64,000 bases of DNA from Pseudooceanicola sp. GTDB taxonomy: Bacteria; Pseudomonadota; Alphaproteobacteria; Rhodobacterales; Rhodobacteraceae. This document shows positions 31,805 to 41,466 of this stretch, in pieces. A model generated the notes under the pieces. The model was given only the letters and a program-made list of their open reading frames with translations, ran no database searches and was not told the DNA's origin. The DNA is taken from positions 1-64,000 of the forward strand of contig PAPR01000065.1 in NCBI GenBank assembly GCA_002709085.1, in the 5' to 3' direction. Position 1 is the first letter of the stretch. Every line of letters starts with the position of its first letter. The position numbers were made by a program, and so were the translations under genes.

Positions 31805-33328
31805 TCAGGAGGGGTCGGGGCGGGCGATCCAGGCGTCGCGCAGCGCACTGCGTTTCAGCTTTCCGTTGGGATTGCGCGGGAGGTCGGGCAGGTGGACATA
31901 GGCGCGCGGCTGCTTGTATCGGGCCAACCGCCGCGCTGCCACGGCCTTCATTGCGGACTCGTTTTGCGGGGTCCCGGTGTAAAAGGCGATGATGAGACGG
32001 ACATCCGCCTTAATCTCGCAATCGGTCACGCCGATTTCGCTGACGCCGGGAAGGTCACTGAGGGCGGCCTCGACTTCCAGCGGAGAAACGCGGTATCCGC
32101 CCGCGTTCATCATATCATCGGCGCGCGCGAGGTAGGTGATCTGTCCGTCCTCATCCATGCTTCCGTGATCGCCGGTGAGAAACCAATCGTTCTGAAACCT
32201 TTCCGCGGTTTCTTCCGGGGCGCCGTAATAGCCCAGCATCAGACCCGGATCGCGCCGATGAATGGCGATGACGCCTTCGGAGCCTAGCTCGACTGGCCCC
32301 TCGGGCCCGACAATTGCGACGCGCCGCCCACGTTGAGGCCGGCCCAACGTGCCGGGTTTTGCCGGGGAGTCTGGTGAGGCAGAGATGAATGTTGAACACT
32401 CCGACATGCCGAACGCCTCGTAAAGCTCTCTCCCAGCTGCGTTTTTCCAGTTTTGACGTAGAGAGTCCGACAGCTTTTCGCCGGCGCTCAAGCCATGGCG
32501 CAGATTCGGCAGAACGATCGATTTGTGGTGGTTTAGGATTTTGCGGTAAACACCTGGTGTGGCGGCAAAAATGCTCGATTCATGTCGCTTGAGGAGAGAG
32601 GGGATATCGCCCGGTGTCACGTCCGTCTTGGGGATCAGAGCCGTCGCACCCACTGACCACGGATCCATCAAGCCGGTGCCAAGCGTATAGGTCCAGTTGA
32701 AGGCCCCGGCGTGCATCAGGCGGTCCTGTTCAGTCAGCCTGTGCCAGTCCTTGTGCATCATCCGGCGCGCCCAGATGGCGCGATGCGCATGCATTACGGC
32801 GCGGGATTTCCCTGAGGTCCCAGAGGTATAGGCGATATATGCAAGGCGTTCTGGATCGCCCATCGCATAGTCTGCCGGGGGTAGGTCCTGCATCATCCGT
32901 AGCGCCATTGTCTCGATCACAGGGCATGCGACTGTCGGACAGGCAATAGCGGGATCACGCAAAATACCGGCCGGCTGCAGCTCATCCACGATACCCTGGA
33001 CCTCGCGCGTGGTCAGTTGCGCGGACGTCGGAACCGGAACCATGCCGACCGCAATCGCGCCGAGGTACGCGATTGGGAAATCAACTGAATTTCCGATCCG
33101 CATCAACAGGATATCGCCAGTTTTGAACCCTGCGTTCAGCAAACCTGTCCCGGTCCCGCGTACCGCGGCAGCCAGTCGCGCATAAGCCCAATGCTGCGCC
33201 CCCGACAGTCCGACTTCAACCAAGGCAACCTTGTCTGAGAGACGATCGGCATGGGCCAGAACATGCGCGGCCATGTTGAAGGACGTCGGGCAAGGCGCGA
33301 AAGGCCCGTGATCGAAGACGGAGAGCAT
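31805..33328 (-). CDS. AMP-binding acyl-CoA synthetase/ligase
   Basis: YIAYTSGTSGKSRAVMHAHR; AFGMSECSTFISASP; LTGDHGSMDEDGQITYLARADDMMNAGGYRVSPLEVE. Confidence 0.92.
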   Translation of the reverse strand: MLSVFDHGPFAPCPTSFNMAAHVLAHADRLSDKVALVEVGLSGAQHWAYARLAAAVRGTGTGLLNAGFKTGDILLMRIGNSVDFPIAYLGAIAVGMVPVPTSAQLTTREVQGIVDELQPAGILRDPAIACPTVACPVIETMALRMMQDLPPADYAMGDPERLAYIAYTSGTSGKSRAVMHAHRAIWARRMMHKDWHRLTEQDRLMHAGAFNWTYTLGTGLMDPWSVGATALIPKTDVTPGDIPSLLKRHESSIFAATPGVYRKILNHHKSIVLPNLRHGLSAGEKLSDSLRQNWKNAAGRELYEAFGMSECSTFISASPDSPAKPGTLGRPQRGRRVAIVGPEGPVELGSEGVIAIHRRDPGLMLGYYGAPEETAERFQNDWFLTGDHGSMDEDGQITYLARADDMMNAGGYRVSPLEVEAALSDLPGVSEIGVTDCEIKADVRLIIAFYTGTPQNESAMKAVAARRLARYKQPRAYVHLPDLPRNPNGKLKRSALRDAWIARPDPS

Positions 33329-33471
33329 GAGCCCAGAATTAGGCGTGCACCCCTTCTTGCGCAAGGGCGGAGTCCTGGCCGTAAGGTCCGAGTTGCCAAG
33401 GTTCCCTTAGGTAAGCGGCAAAAGGGCCATACGGATAGAGACCCGCCCGCCCGCCTAAGATGCGCAAATAC

Positions 33472-33816
33472 TCAACGACGACCTACAGGTGAGGCGACCT
33501 TTTCATCGTCGCCAAAGAGGTCGTCGCGGTCCGAGACATCTTCACCCGGACCGAGGTTTCGACCGCTTTGCGAGATATTTTCGTTGTCGCGAAATTCATC
33601 CATCGCGATGTCGGCGGGAAAGCTCCCCATGCGCCAGTCTTCAATCTGGGCCAAGGTGTCGCGAGATTGCTCGCCCGTCACCTTGGAGAGATAGAGCGCC
33701 AGCGCCGTTTCCGAGCCGTCCAGGGCCAGAACGTCTTCCTCTTCGGCTTCGGGCCACCGGTCAAGGATCGCGGGGGCAAAGGCTTTCCAGTTCTCGCTGA
33801 TCTGATTCCAACGCAT
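33472..33816 (-). CDS. Small hypothetical protein with CsbD-like N-terminus
   Basis: MRWNQISENWKAFAPAILDRWPEAEEEDVLALDG; acidic C-terminus. Confidence 0.65.
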   Translation of the reverse strand: MRWNQISENWKAFAPAILDRWPEAEEEDVLALDGSETALALYLSKVTGEQSRDTLAQIEDWRMGSFPADIAMDEFRDNENISQSGRNLGPGEDVSDRDDLFGDDEKVASPVGRR

Positions 33817-33883
33817 TGCGGGATCCTCCGTTTGTCTATGCTTGAAAGGCCAACGGCGCGGCGGAGCGGTCAGTTCCGGGGTA

Positions 33884-34537
33884 TCACGCCTTCGGGAACA
33901 GACGGGGCAGGATAAGCGCGATCATGCCGGTTGCGAGTAACTGCATCAAAATAAACATGGGCGCGTGTCCCGGATAAATCCCTGCAAAGGTGTCGGAAAA
34001 GCTGCGCGCGATGGTCACCGCAGGATTGGCAAAACTGGTGGAGGAGGTGAACCAATAGGCCCCGGTGATATAGAGCGCCACGAGGATCGGTACCTGATCC
34101 TCGCGCGAGGCGAAGCCACCAAAGATCACAAACATCAAACCCGCCGTCGCCAGTATTTCCGACGACCACGGGCCGATCCCACTACGGTGCATCGTACCCG
34201 ACGTCTGCAGGATCGGCAGGTCAAACATCAGATGCGTCAGCCAAACCCCGATCAGCCCGCCAGCGATCTGACAAGCCACGTAGATCAGCGCGGCGGTGGG
34301 TGTGATTTCACCCCGCAGGGCAAAGGCCAGTGTCACAGCAGGATTGAAATGCGCGCCGGACACCGGGCCGAGCGTGGTGATAATGACGTAGAGCATTGCG
34401 CCCGTGGCAATAGCATTCGCCAAGAGGGCGATGGCGGCATTGCCGTCCGCCAGGGATTCGCCCATGATGCCAGAGCCGACGACCCCGATCAGCAGCATCG
34501 CGGTGCCGACCGTCTCTGCGACATATTTCCGGTTCAT
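33884..34537 (-). CDS. MIP family aquaglyceroporin (AqpS-like context)
   Basis: GAHFNPAVTLAFAL and second NPA box SFANPAVTIARSF; overlaps arsC stop. Confidence 0.93.
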   Translation of the reverse strand: MNRKYVAETVGTAMLLIGVVGSGIMGESLADGNAAIALLANAIATGAMLYVIITTLGPVSGAHFNPAVTLAFALRGEITPTAALIYVACQIAGGLIGVWLTHLMFDLPILQTSGTMHRSGIGPWSSEILATAGLMFVIFGGFASREDQVPILVALYITGAYWFTSSTSFANPAVTIARSFSDTFAGIYPGHAPMFILMQLLATGMIALILPRLFPKA

Positions 34538-35007
34538 GTTCTGCCGATGCGGTCGAGAGTGGCTTTCAATTCGCCCGGTTCCATGGTCTCGATCGGGTGT
34601 TTCAGCAACGCCTCGGCCTTTTTGTCGAGCAGATCGTAGGCGGTGCGGAAGGCTTCTTCCCATTGGTCCTCAGGGGCGGCAGCCGGATCATCGACGCCCC
34701 AATGGGCGCGAAGCGGCGCGCCGGGCCAGAAGGGACAGGTCTCCCCGGCGGCAGAGGCGCAGACGGTGATCACCATGTCCATTTCCGGAGCGTCGGAGGT
34801 GGCGAATTCATCCCAGCTTTTCGACCGCGCGTGCGAGGTGTCGTAGTCCAGCTCCTCCAGCAGCTTGTAGGATTGCGGATGGACCGCGCCCGCCGGGCTG
34901 GAGCCAGCGGAATAGGCCCTTACGCGGCCTGCGCCACGGGCGTTCAAGATGGTTTCCAAAAGGATCGAGCGGGCCGAGTTGCCGGTGCAGAGAACGAGTA
35001 TATTCAT
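34534..35007 (-). CDS. arsC: Arsenate reductase (low-molecular-weight phosphatase family)
   Basis: MNILVLCTGNSARSILLETILN (CX5R loop); MDMVITVCASAAGETCPFWPGAP. Confidence 0.9.
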   Translation of the reverse strand: MNILVLCTGNSARSILLETILNARGAGRVRAYSAGSSPAGAVHPQSYKLLEELDYDTSHARSKSWDEFATSDAPEMDMVITVCASAAGETCPFWPGAPLRAHWGVDDPAAAPEDQWEEAFRTAYDLLDKKAEALLKHPIETMEPGELKATLDRIGRT

Positions 35008-35049
35008 GTCACTGCAGGTACCTTTCGAATGTAACATCTCTATGACGGA

Positions 35050-36870
35050 TCATTCAGGCGTCATCCACCAGACCTCGGGCAGGAAATAGACCGAGTCGCC
35101 ATAAAGCGGCACGTTCTCGGCGTCGTAGGTCATTTCCTTCACATGCGCGATGCGCCCGACGTCAAAGCTGTGGATCGGGATGACATAACGCCCGGCGGTC
35201 AGCAGACGATCCAGCGCGCGCGTGGCAGCGTAGAAATCCTTGGAACTGACCGAGGCGAGCATGGCGTCGATCATCGCGTCAATCGCCGGGCTTTCCACCC
35301 CCATGAGGTTACGTGATCCCGGCGTATTAGCCACCTCACCGCCCCAGTAAAGCCGCTGATCGTTGCCGGGGGAGAGCGAGAACTGGCGGCGAATGTCTGT
35401 CATCTGGAAATCGAAATCGGTAATGCGCAGCTGATATTGGGCGTTGTCGACAACCTCTATGTCCATCTGAATGCCGAGCCGTTCCAACGCTTTGACATAG
35501 ATATCGGCGATGGTGGCAAATTCTCCTGCGCCCTGACGCAGCAGCAGGGTAAAGCGGAAGGGCTGACCCTGTTCGTTGACCAGACGGCCATTGTCGATGG
35601 TCCAACCCGCGTCTTCCAGCAGGGCGATGGCCTTGCGGATGTTGGCGCGGTTCCGGGGAGAGCCGTCCGAGACGGGCAGGTTGTACCCCTCCAGCGCACC
35701 GGCGGGAATTTGGTCGGCAAAGGGGCTGAGCAGCTCCTTCGTGCGGCCCTCGGCGGGGCCATGGGTCATCCCGAGGACAGAGCCCGAGAAATATGAGGAG
35801 ATGCGCGGCTGACGCCCGCCGGTGAGGGTTTCGTTAATGTATTCAAAGTTAAAGGCATGGATCATCGCGTCACGCACCCGGATGTCGTTAAACGGCGCAT
35901 TGCGTGTGTTCATCACGAAACCGGTGATGCCCGAGGGACGACCCGAGGGCACTTCGGACAGCACGATGTCACCGGAGCGCACCGCCGGGAAATCGTAATC
36001 GCGGGCCCATTTTTCGGCGTTGAACTCTCGGATATAGCTGATCTCCTGCCCCTTGAAGCCTTCGAAGAGGACCGCGGAATCACCGTAGAATTCGATCCGG
36101 ATCTCATCGAAATTGTTCGTGCCGCGCCGGATGGGCAGGTCCTTGCCCCAGTAATCCGGATTGCGCGTCAGTGTGACGGAGCGTGCTGGCTCAAAGGCCG
36201 TCACGGAATAGGGCGCGGTGCCGATCGGCGCTTCTTCGAGGCTGAGGCCGGTGAAACTGCGATCGGCGAATTGCGCTTTCTTCAGGATCGGTTGCAACCC
36301 GGTCAGCAGGGGCAGTTCGCGGTCGATCGCCTTGAAGGTAAAGCGCACTTTGCGCGGGCCGACCTCTTCGATCTTGTCGATCTGGGACCACAACCCACGA
36401 TAGCGCGCGTTCCCTTGGGTGCCGAGGGTCTCATAGCTCCAGATCACATCCTCGACCGTCACGGGCGAGCCATCCGAGAACTGCGCCTCCGCGCGCAGGG
36501 TGAATTCGACCCAGGACCGGTCTTCCGGGGTTTCGACCGATTCGGCGAGCAGGCCGTAGACCGTGAAAGGTTCGTCCTGGGAACGGTACATCAGCCCCTC
36601 GGAGATCAGGAAGCGCAGCTGCCACGGCGGGTTCCCCGTGATGACATAGGGATTGAGGCTGTCAAAGCCGCCCTCGTTGCCGCTGACCAGCCGGCCGCCT
36701 TTAGGCGCTTCGGGGTTGACGTAAGGCAGGGACACAAAATCAGGTGGGAGGGCAGGGTCGCCATACATAGCTATGCCATGGCGCGGCTCTGCCATCGCCG
36801 CGCCGCCAAAAATCAGCAGGGCACAGGCGCCGGTCGTCATCATTCGTTTTGCGAAATTCACCAGCCTCAT
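35050..36870 (-). CDS. ABC transporter extracellular solute-binding protein, family 5 (YejA-like)
   Basis: Signal peptide; HGIAMYGDPALPPDFVSLPYVNPEAPKGGRLV...FDSLNPYVITG. Confidence 0.93.
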   Translation of the reverse strand: MRLVNFAKRMMTTGACALLIFGGAAMAEPRHGIAMYGDPALPPDFVSLPYVNPEAPKGGRLVSGNEGGFDSLNPYVITGNPPWQLRFLISEGLMYRSQDEPFTVYGLLAESVETPEDRSWVEFTLRAEAQFSDGSPVTVEDVIWSYETLGTQGNARYRGLWSQIDKIEEVGPRKVRFTFKAIDRELPLLTGLQPILKKAQFADRSFTGLSLEEAPIGTAPYSVTAFEPARSVTLTRNPDYWGKDLPIRRGTNNFDEIRIEFYGDSAVLFEGFKGQEISYIREFNAEKWARDYDFPAVRSGDIVLSEVPSGRPSGITGFVMNTRNAPFNDIRVRDAMIHAFNFEYINETLTGGRQPRISSYFSGSVLGMTHGPAEGRTKELLSPFADQIPAGALEGYNLPVSDGSPRNRANIRKAIALLEDAGWTIDNGRLVNEQGQPFRFTLLLRQGAGEFATIADIYVKALERLGIQMDIEVVDNAQYQLRITDFDFQMTDIRRQFSLSPGNDQRLYWGGEVANTPGSRNLMGVESPAIDAMIDAMLASVSSKDFYAATRALDRLLTAGRYVIPIHSFDVGRIAHVKEMTYDAENVPLYGDSVYFLPEVWWMTPE

Positions 36871-36949
36871 ATTGGCAACAATCCCTGTTCAGCCTTGGTC
36901 CGTTGATCCGGACGGTATCTAGGCTTTCGCTTGTTATCAAACTTTTAGC

Positions 36950-36978
36950 TTGGAAGTGGGCGAAGGAAGGCTTATAAA
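36950..36978 (+). promoter_or_regulatory. Candidate sigma70-type promoter for the sRNA candidate
   Basis: TTGGAA - 17 nt - TATAAA. Confidence 0.45.
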
Positions 36979-36984
36979 GAGGGC

Positions 36985-37060
36985 ACTGCTCGATAGGTTT
37001 CTTGCCTGTATGAAACCTGCCTCAATAACTTAACGCCGGCTTCGTGCCGGCGTTTTTTTT
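36985..37060 (+). ncRNA. Candidate small RNA ending in an intrinsic terminator
   Basis: Hairpin AGGTTTC-TTGCCTGTAT-GAAACCT (36995-37018), then AACGCCGGC-TTCGT-GCCGGCGTT plus T-run (37032-37060); no credible ORF on this strand upstream of the terminator. Confidence 0.5.
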
Positions 37061-37378
37061 GTGCCATAGCCAAGCCTACATGCCCAGGACGGCTTTGTGC
37101 CAAATGGCCCCCCGGGTCGCTGCCGCGCGAATCGGGAGCGGGAATCGGGGGGTGGTTCACGTGGCGTAGCCCGTGAGAGGCGCGACGTCGCTGAGGACCG
37201 CATGAAGGGTCATTCTGGCTGGGTGCCCATTCCGACCGGCAGCATCATCGCGTGGCCATTCAGCCACGACGTTCACCACAGAGACGTCAGCGACCTGACA
37301 CCGAAGGACCGGCTGTGCCATGATGCGAGGACTACATTCCCAACAGGCCAGGTTTTCCCCGTGTTTCCAATCGTCCAG

Positions 37379-38173
37379 ATGCGCTATTCCTTCTTTGGTC
37401 AATCCGGCTGGCGCTCGGACGCGAGCCAGCAGAAAGAGATCCTCTTTGCCTCGGATCGGCTGGAGCATCGGTTCCGGTTCTTGCAGCAATTTGCCATGCA
37501 GTCGCTGCTGGATCAGGAAGACCAGGACTTTGGCCTCGTTATCCTCACTTCTCAGGATCTGCCGCGTCCGCATCTCATGAAGCTGAAGGAATACGTGGGC
37601 GATATGTTGGGCGACCGGGCTGAGGTGATCCCACGCAAGCCCTCATCGGCGCACCGGCAGTTCGTCCGCTACAATTGGGCGAACCTGCCGGAAGAGGCGC
37701 GCGTCATCCAGATCGTGCTGGACGACGACGATGCACTGTCCACGGATTACATGGGCCGGATCAAGTCCGAGGCCCGCGCCATACGCGAACGGATGCCCGA
37801 GAGCGTGGAGCATTTCTTTATCTCCATGTCACGCGGGGTCAGCGCCGTCTATCGGACCGGTGACACGCATCCGCGCATGTACCGCCGCGAGGTGCCCTAT
37901 ACCAACCTCGGCCTGGCGCTGGTGTCGCCGGCCTGGACACGCACCAGCGCCTTCGGCATCGCGCATAAGAAGGTGGCGCGTACGCATGCGAGCTTTGTCT
38001 ATAATGACCTGAGACCTTACTACATTCGCTGCGTGCATGGGGCGAACGACAGCCGCGCGATGGTGGACGAGAAATCGCCGGTTCCGGATGAAGAGATGGG
38101 TATGTTGGTGCAACGCTTCCCGCTCTTGCGGCAGGTGCTGGGGCCGGATCAGTTGCAGATCGCGGCGCAGTAA
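37379..38173 (+). CDS. Putative rhamnosyl/glycosyltransferase-like protein
   Basis: MRYSFFGQSGWRSDASQQKEILFASDRLEHRFRFLQQFAMQSLLDQEDQDFGLVILTSQDLP; IQIVLDDDDALSTDY. Confidence 0.75.
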   Translation: MRYSFFGQSGWRSDASQQKEILFASDRLEHRFRFLQQFAMQSLLDQEDQDFGLVILTSQDLPRPHLMKLKEYVGDMLGDRAEVIPRKPSSAHRQFVRYNWANLPEEARVIQIVLDDDDALSTDYMGRIKSEARAIRERMPESVEHFFISMSRGVSAVYRTGDTHPRMYRREVPYTNLGLALVSPAWTRTSAFGIAHKKVARTHASFVYNDLRPYYIRCVHGANDSRAMVDEKSPVPDEEMGMLVQRFPLLRQVLGPDQLQIAAQ

Positions 38174-38200
38174 CGGGGCGCGCATTCGCCGGAGCAAACC

Positions 38201-38236
38201 AAAAACGCCGCGCAGGATTTCCTGCCGCGGCGTTTT
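38201..38236. terminator. Bidirectional intrinsic terminator between convergent genes
   Basis: AAAACGCCGCG-CAGGATTTCCTGC-CGCGGCGTTTT. Confidence 0.8.
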
Positions 38237-38262
38237 CCATGTCTGTGACTGCGAGACGAGAA

Positions 38263-38892
38263 TTACTGGTTTTCGTCTTCGTCGTCGTCCGAAGCGGCGT
38301 CCTGCGACGGCTGATCGTCGTCGTCATCGTCGGAGGCTGCGGAGCCCAGATCGTCGAAGAGTTCGGAGATCTCGAAATCAGCGGCGGCTTCTTCCTCTGC
38401 GGCGAGGTCCTGGATAGACTTGCCGGAGGCCTGAAGCTCTGCTTCTTCCGGAGAGCGTGCGACGTTCAGGGTGATCTGAACCTCGACCTCGGGGTGCAGG
38501 GTGACGTTCACCGTGTGCAGACCCAACTCCTTGATCGGCATCGGGATGATGACCTGCTTACGCTCGACCGTGTAACCGGCTTCGTTGGCGGTCTGGGACA
38601 CGTCACGCGGGGTGACGGAGCCGTAGAGGTTGCCGCCGTCGGAGGCCGAGCGAATCACCACGAAGGTCTCGCCGTCGAGACGCGACGCGAGGGCTTCGGC
38701 CTCTTTCTTGGTCTCAAGGTTGTTCGCTTCGAGCTGGGCCTTGCGACCCTCGAAGGAGGCGATGTTTTCCTTGGACGCGGTCAGCGCCTTGCCTTGCAGC
38801 AGCAGGTAGTTGCGCGCGTAGCCCGCCTTGACGGTGACGACGTCACCCATCTGGCCAAGCTTGGCGACGCGTTCGAGTAGAATGACATCCAT
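38263..38892 (-). CDS. rplI: 50S ribosomal protein L9 with acidic C-terminal extension
   Basis: [36 protein letters not shown]. Confidence 0.97.
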   Translation of the reverse strand: MDVILLERVAKLGQMGDVVTVKAGYARNYLLLQGKALTASKENIASFEGRKAQLEANNLETKKEAEALASRLDGETFVVIRSASDGGNLYGSVTPRDVSQTANEAGYTVERKQVIIPMPIKELGLHTVNVTLHPEVEVQITLNVARSPEEAELQASGKSIQDLAAEEEAAADFEISELFDDLGSAASDDDDDDQPSQDAASDDDEDENQ

Positions 38893-38904
38893 CGGTCTCT
38901 CTCC

Positions 38905-39132
38905 TTACTTCACGGCGTAGGGCAACAGGGCGAGGAAGCGGGCGCGCTTGATGGCGCGGGCGAGTTCACGCTGCTTCTTCGCCGAGACGGCGGTGATACG
39001 GCTGGGCACGATCTTGCCACGCTCGGAGATGTAGCGCTGCAGCAGACGGGTGTCCTTGTAGTCAATCTTGGGCGCGTTGTCGCCGGAGAAGGGGCAGACT
39101 TTGCGACGACGGAAAAATGGTTTGGTGGCCAT
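38905..39132 (-). CDS. rpsR: 30S ribosomal protein S18
   Basis: [64 protein letters not shown]. Confidence 0.98.
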   Translation of the reverse strand: MATKPFFRRRKVCPFSGDNAPKIDYKDTRLLQRYISERGKIVPSRITAVSAKKQRELARAIKRARFLALLPYAVK

Positions 39133-39161
39133 GGGTTAGTGTCCTTTCCTCAGGCGTTCGA

Positions 39162-39518
39162 TCAACGGCGTTCGCGGCGACGGTCGTCGCGCTCTTCGCG
39201 CTTTTGCATCTGGATCGACGGGCCTTCGGCATGTTCGTCAACCTTGATGGTCAGCACGCGCATCACGTCATCATGCAGACGCATCAGACGCTCCATCTCC
39301 TGCACGGCGGGGGCCGGTGCGTCGGAGCGCAGAAAGGCATAGTGGCCCTTGCGGTTCTTGTTGATCTTGTAGGCCATCGTCTTGACGCCCCAGTACTCGT
39401 GTTCCACGAGTTTCCCGCCGTTGTCGGACAGGACGGCGCCGAAGTGTTCGATGAGGCCTTCGGCCTGCGCGTTGGAAAGATCCTGGCGCGCAATAAAGAC
39501 ATGCTCATATAGCGGCAT
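39162..39518 (-). CDS. rpsF: 30S ribosomal protein S6
   Basis: MPLYEHVFIARQDLSNAQAEGLIEHFGAVL...GVKTMAYKINKNRKGHYAFL. Confidence 0.97.
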   Translation of the reverse strand: MPLYEHVFIARQDLSNAQAEGLIEHFGAVLSDNGGKLVEHEYWGVKTMAYKINKNRKGHYAFLRSDAPAPAVQEMERLMRLHDDVMRVLTIKVDEHAEGPSIQMQKREERDDRRRERR

Positions 39519-39874
39519 GTGTGCTCCATTTCTATCAGGGCGCGTTTCATAGGAGGGCATGATCTTGCCGCGGCCCATCCACGAGAGTCCGCGCGGTTCA
39601 TACGTCTTGCGGCAAGAGGCGTTCCTTTAGCGCGGATCGGTGGTGGCGACAAGACGGGTTGGCGGGCCGGTGGCGCTATGACCAGTCGTCGTGGTTCCGG
39701 TCTGCGGCGAGGGCCCGGATCGGCGGAATTCCGCGGCTGGCGTGGCGGTGGCGTGACGGGCAGCGATTTCGTCACATTCCCGCCGCAATTGCTCTGTTAT
39801 GAGAAACGATATCAGGCCCGGCCGAGAGTGATTCATCAGAAGTCACAGCGCCAAAAAAAAGAGACGAGCAGAGA

Positions 39875-40261
39875 ATGGCATTCATAAGCAACCCGCCCGC
39901 GACGGCGCGGCAAACGCGGCGTGGCACCTGCGCTGGATTTATCCGGCACGACATGCAGCGTCAGCGGTTCGGACGCACCGACACGCCCGAGCCACCCACA
40001 GCGCTCGGCTTGAGGACAAAGATCACAAGCGCGCGGTGGCGGCGCAGGGACAGCGTCACTCTCGGTGGGCTGGCCATTACGCTCGGTCTGGTAATGGCGG
40101 TGTTGCTGCCGGGCGTGCTGGCGCTGATCATCGGGCTTGTCGCGACCTTTGCTGCGGCGCGGATCGCGCTGCGCAGCGGGCGGGGCCGTGGGCGCCGCAG
40201 GGGGCAGGCAGGCAAGCGGCGCAGGGGTCCTGCGGGCCGCGCTCTGTCCGATTTTCACTGA
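39875..40261 (+). CDS. Hypothetical small membrane protein with Arg-rich tail
   Basis: Hydrophobic VTLGGLAITLGLVMAVLLPGVLALIIGLVATFAAARIAL followed by basic tail; start uncertain. Confidence 0.4.
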   Translation: MAFISNPPATARQTRRGTCAGFIRHDMQRQRFGRTDTPEPPTALGLRTKITSARWRRRDSVTLGGLAITLGLVMAVLLPGVLALIIGLVATFAAARIALRSGRGRGRRRGQAGKRRRGPAGRALSDFH

Positions 40262-40401
40262 CATCGTCATGCTTTAAGATGGTGGCGCACAGAACTAGAG
40301 GCGCGCGCCGCCCATCTCATGGCGGCTTAAACTCAGGCTGCCTGATTGCCACGGCGCGTCGCAAAGGCTATCCCGGCCCGTAGATTTTCAGGGAGAAGAC
40401 C

Positions 40402-41343
40402 ATGAGCCGCGCATTCGTGTTTCCAGGGCAGGGTGCCCAGACCATCGGAATGGGCAAGGCCCTTGCCGAGGCCTATCCCGCCGCCAAAGCCGTCTTTGAT
40501 GAGGTGGACGACGCACTTGGTGAAAAGCTCTCTACCCTGATCTGGGAGGGCGAACAGGACGCGCTGACCCTGACACAGAACGCCCAGCCCGCGTTGATGG
40601 CGACCTCTCTGGCCGCATTCCGTGCGCTGGAGGCCGAGGGCGTCGGGATCGATGCGGCGAGCTACGTTGCCGGTCACTCGCTCGGGGAATATTCCGCGCT
40701 GGCTGCGGCGGGTGCGTTCAGCGTCAGCGATGCGGCACGTCTGCTGCGCACGCGTGGTCTGGCCATGCAACAGGCGGTGCCCGTGGGCGAGGGCGCGATG
40801 GCGGCCCTTCTGGGACTCGACTTTGAAACAGCACAGTCGGTGGCCGAAGAGGCCGCCGAGGGCGATGTCTGTCAGGCGGCCAACGATAACGATCCATCTC
40901 AGGTCGTCGTTTCAGGGCACCGCGCGGCGGTTGAGCGGGCGGTAGAGATCGCCAAGGGACACGGGGCCAAGCGGGCCATGTTGTTGCCCGTCTCCGCCCC
41001 GTTTCATTGCGCCTTGATGGAGCCCGCCGCCCGGGTGATGGCCGAGGCGCTGGACGATGTCGATCTGAACCGGCCCGCCGTGCCGCTCGTCAGCAATGTG
41101 CGCGCCTCCGCGATCAGTGACCCGACCTCCATCCGGTCGCTACTGGTCGAACAGGTCACCGGGGCCGTGCGTTGGCGGGAAAGCGTGCTCTGTATGGCCG
41201 CGAACGGGGTGAGCGAAGTTTGGGAGATCGGCGCTGGCAAGGCGCTCTGCGGTATGATCCGGCGCATCGACAAGTCGCTGACCTGTCAGGCGGTCGGCAC
41301 GCCCGAAACTGTGGCGAGCGCCGTAGCTTCTCTGCAGGGTTGA
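40402..41343 (+). CDS. fabD: Malonyl-CoA:ACP transacylase
   Basis: AFVFPGQGAQTIGMGKAL; VAGHSLGEYSALAAAGAF. Confidence 0.97.
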   Translation: MSRAFVFPGQGAQTIGMGKALAEAYPAAKAVFDEVDDALGEKLSTLIWEGEQDALTLTQNAQPALMATSLAAFRALEAEGVGIDAASYVAGHSLGEYSALAAAGAFSVSDAARLLRTRGLAMQQAVPVGEGAMAALLGLDFETAQSVAEEAAEGDVCQAANDNDPSQVVVSGHRAAVERAVEIAKGHGAKRAMLLPVSAPFHCALMEPAARVMAEALDDVDLNRPAVPLVSNVRASAISDPTSIRSLLVEQVTGAVRWRESVLCMAANGVSEVWEIGAGKALCGMIRRIDKSLTCQAVGTPETVASAVASLQG

Positions 41344-41466
41344 GCGTTCCGCGCCATGGACCGGCCGGGTGTGCGACATCCGCCGGTCGTGAAATAGTCA
41401 AGACGACGAAACCGGTCACGCGGGACGAGGACCAACCGTCGCGCCGGATGAACGAAAGGGTGAGAT

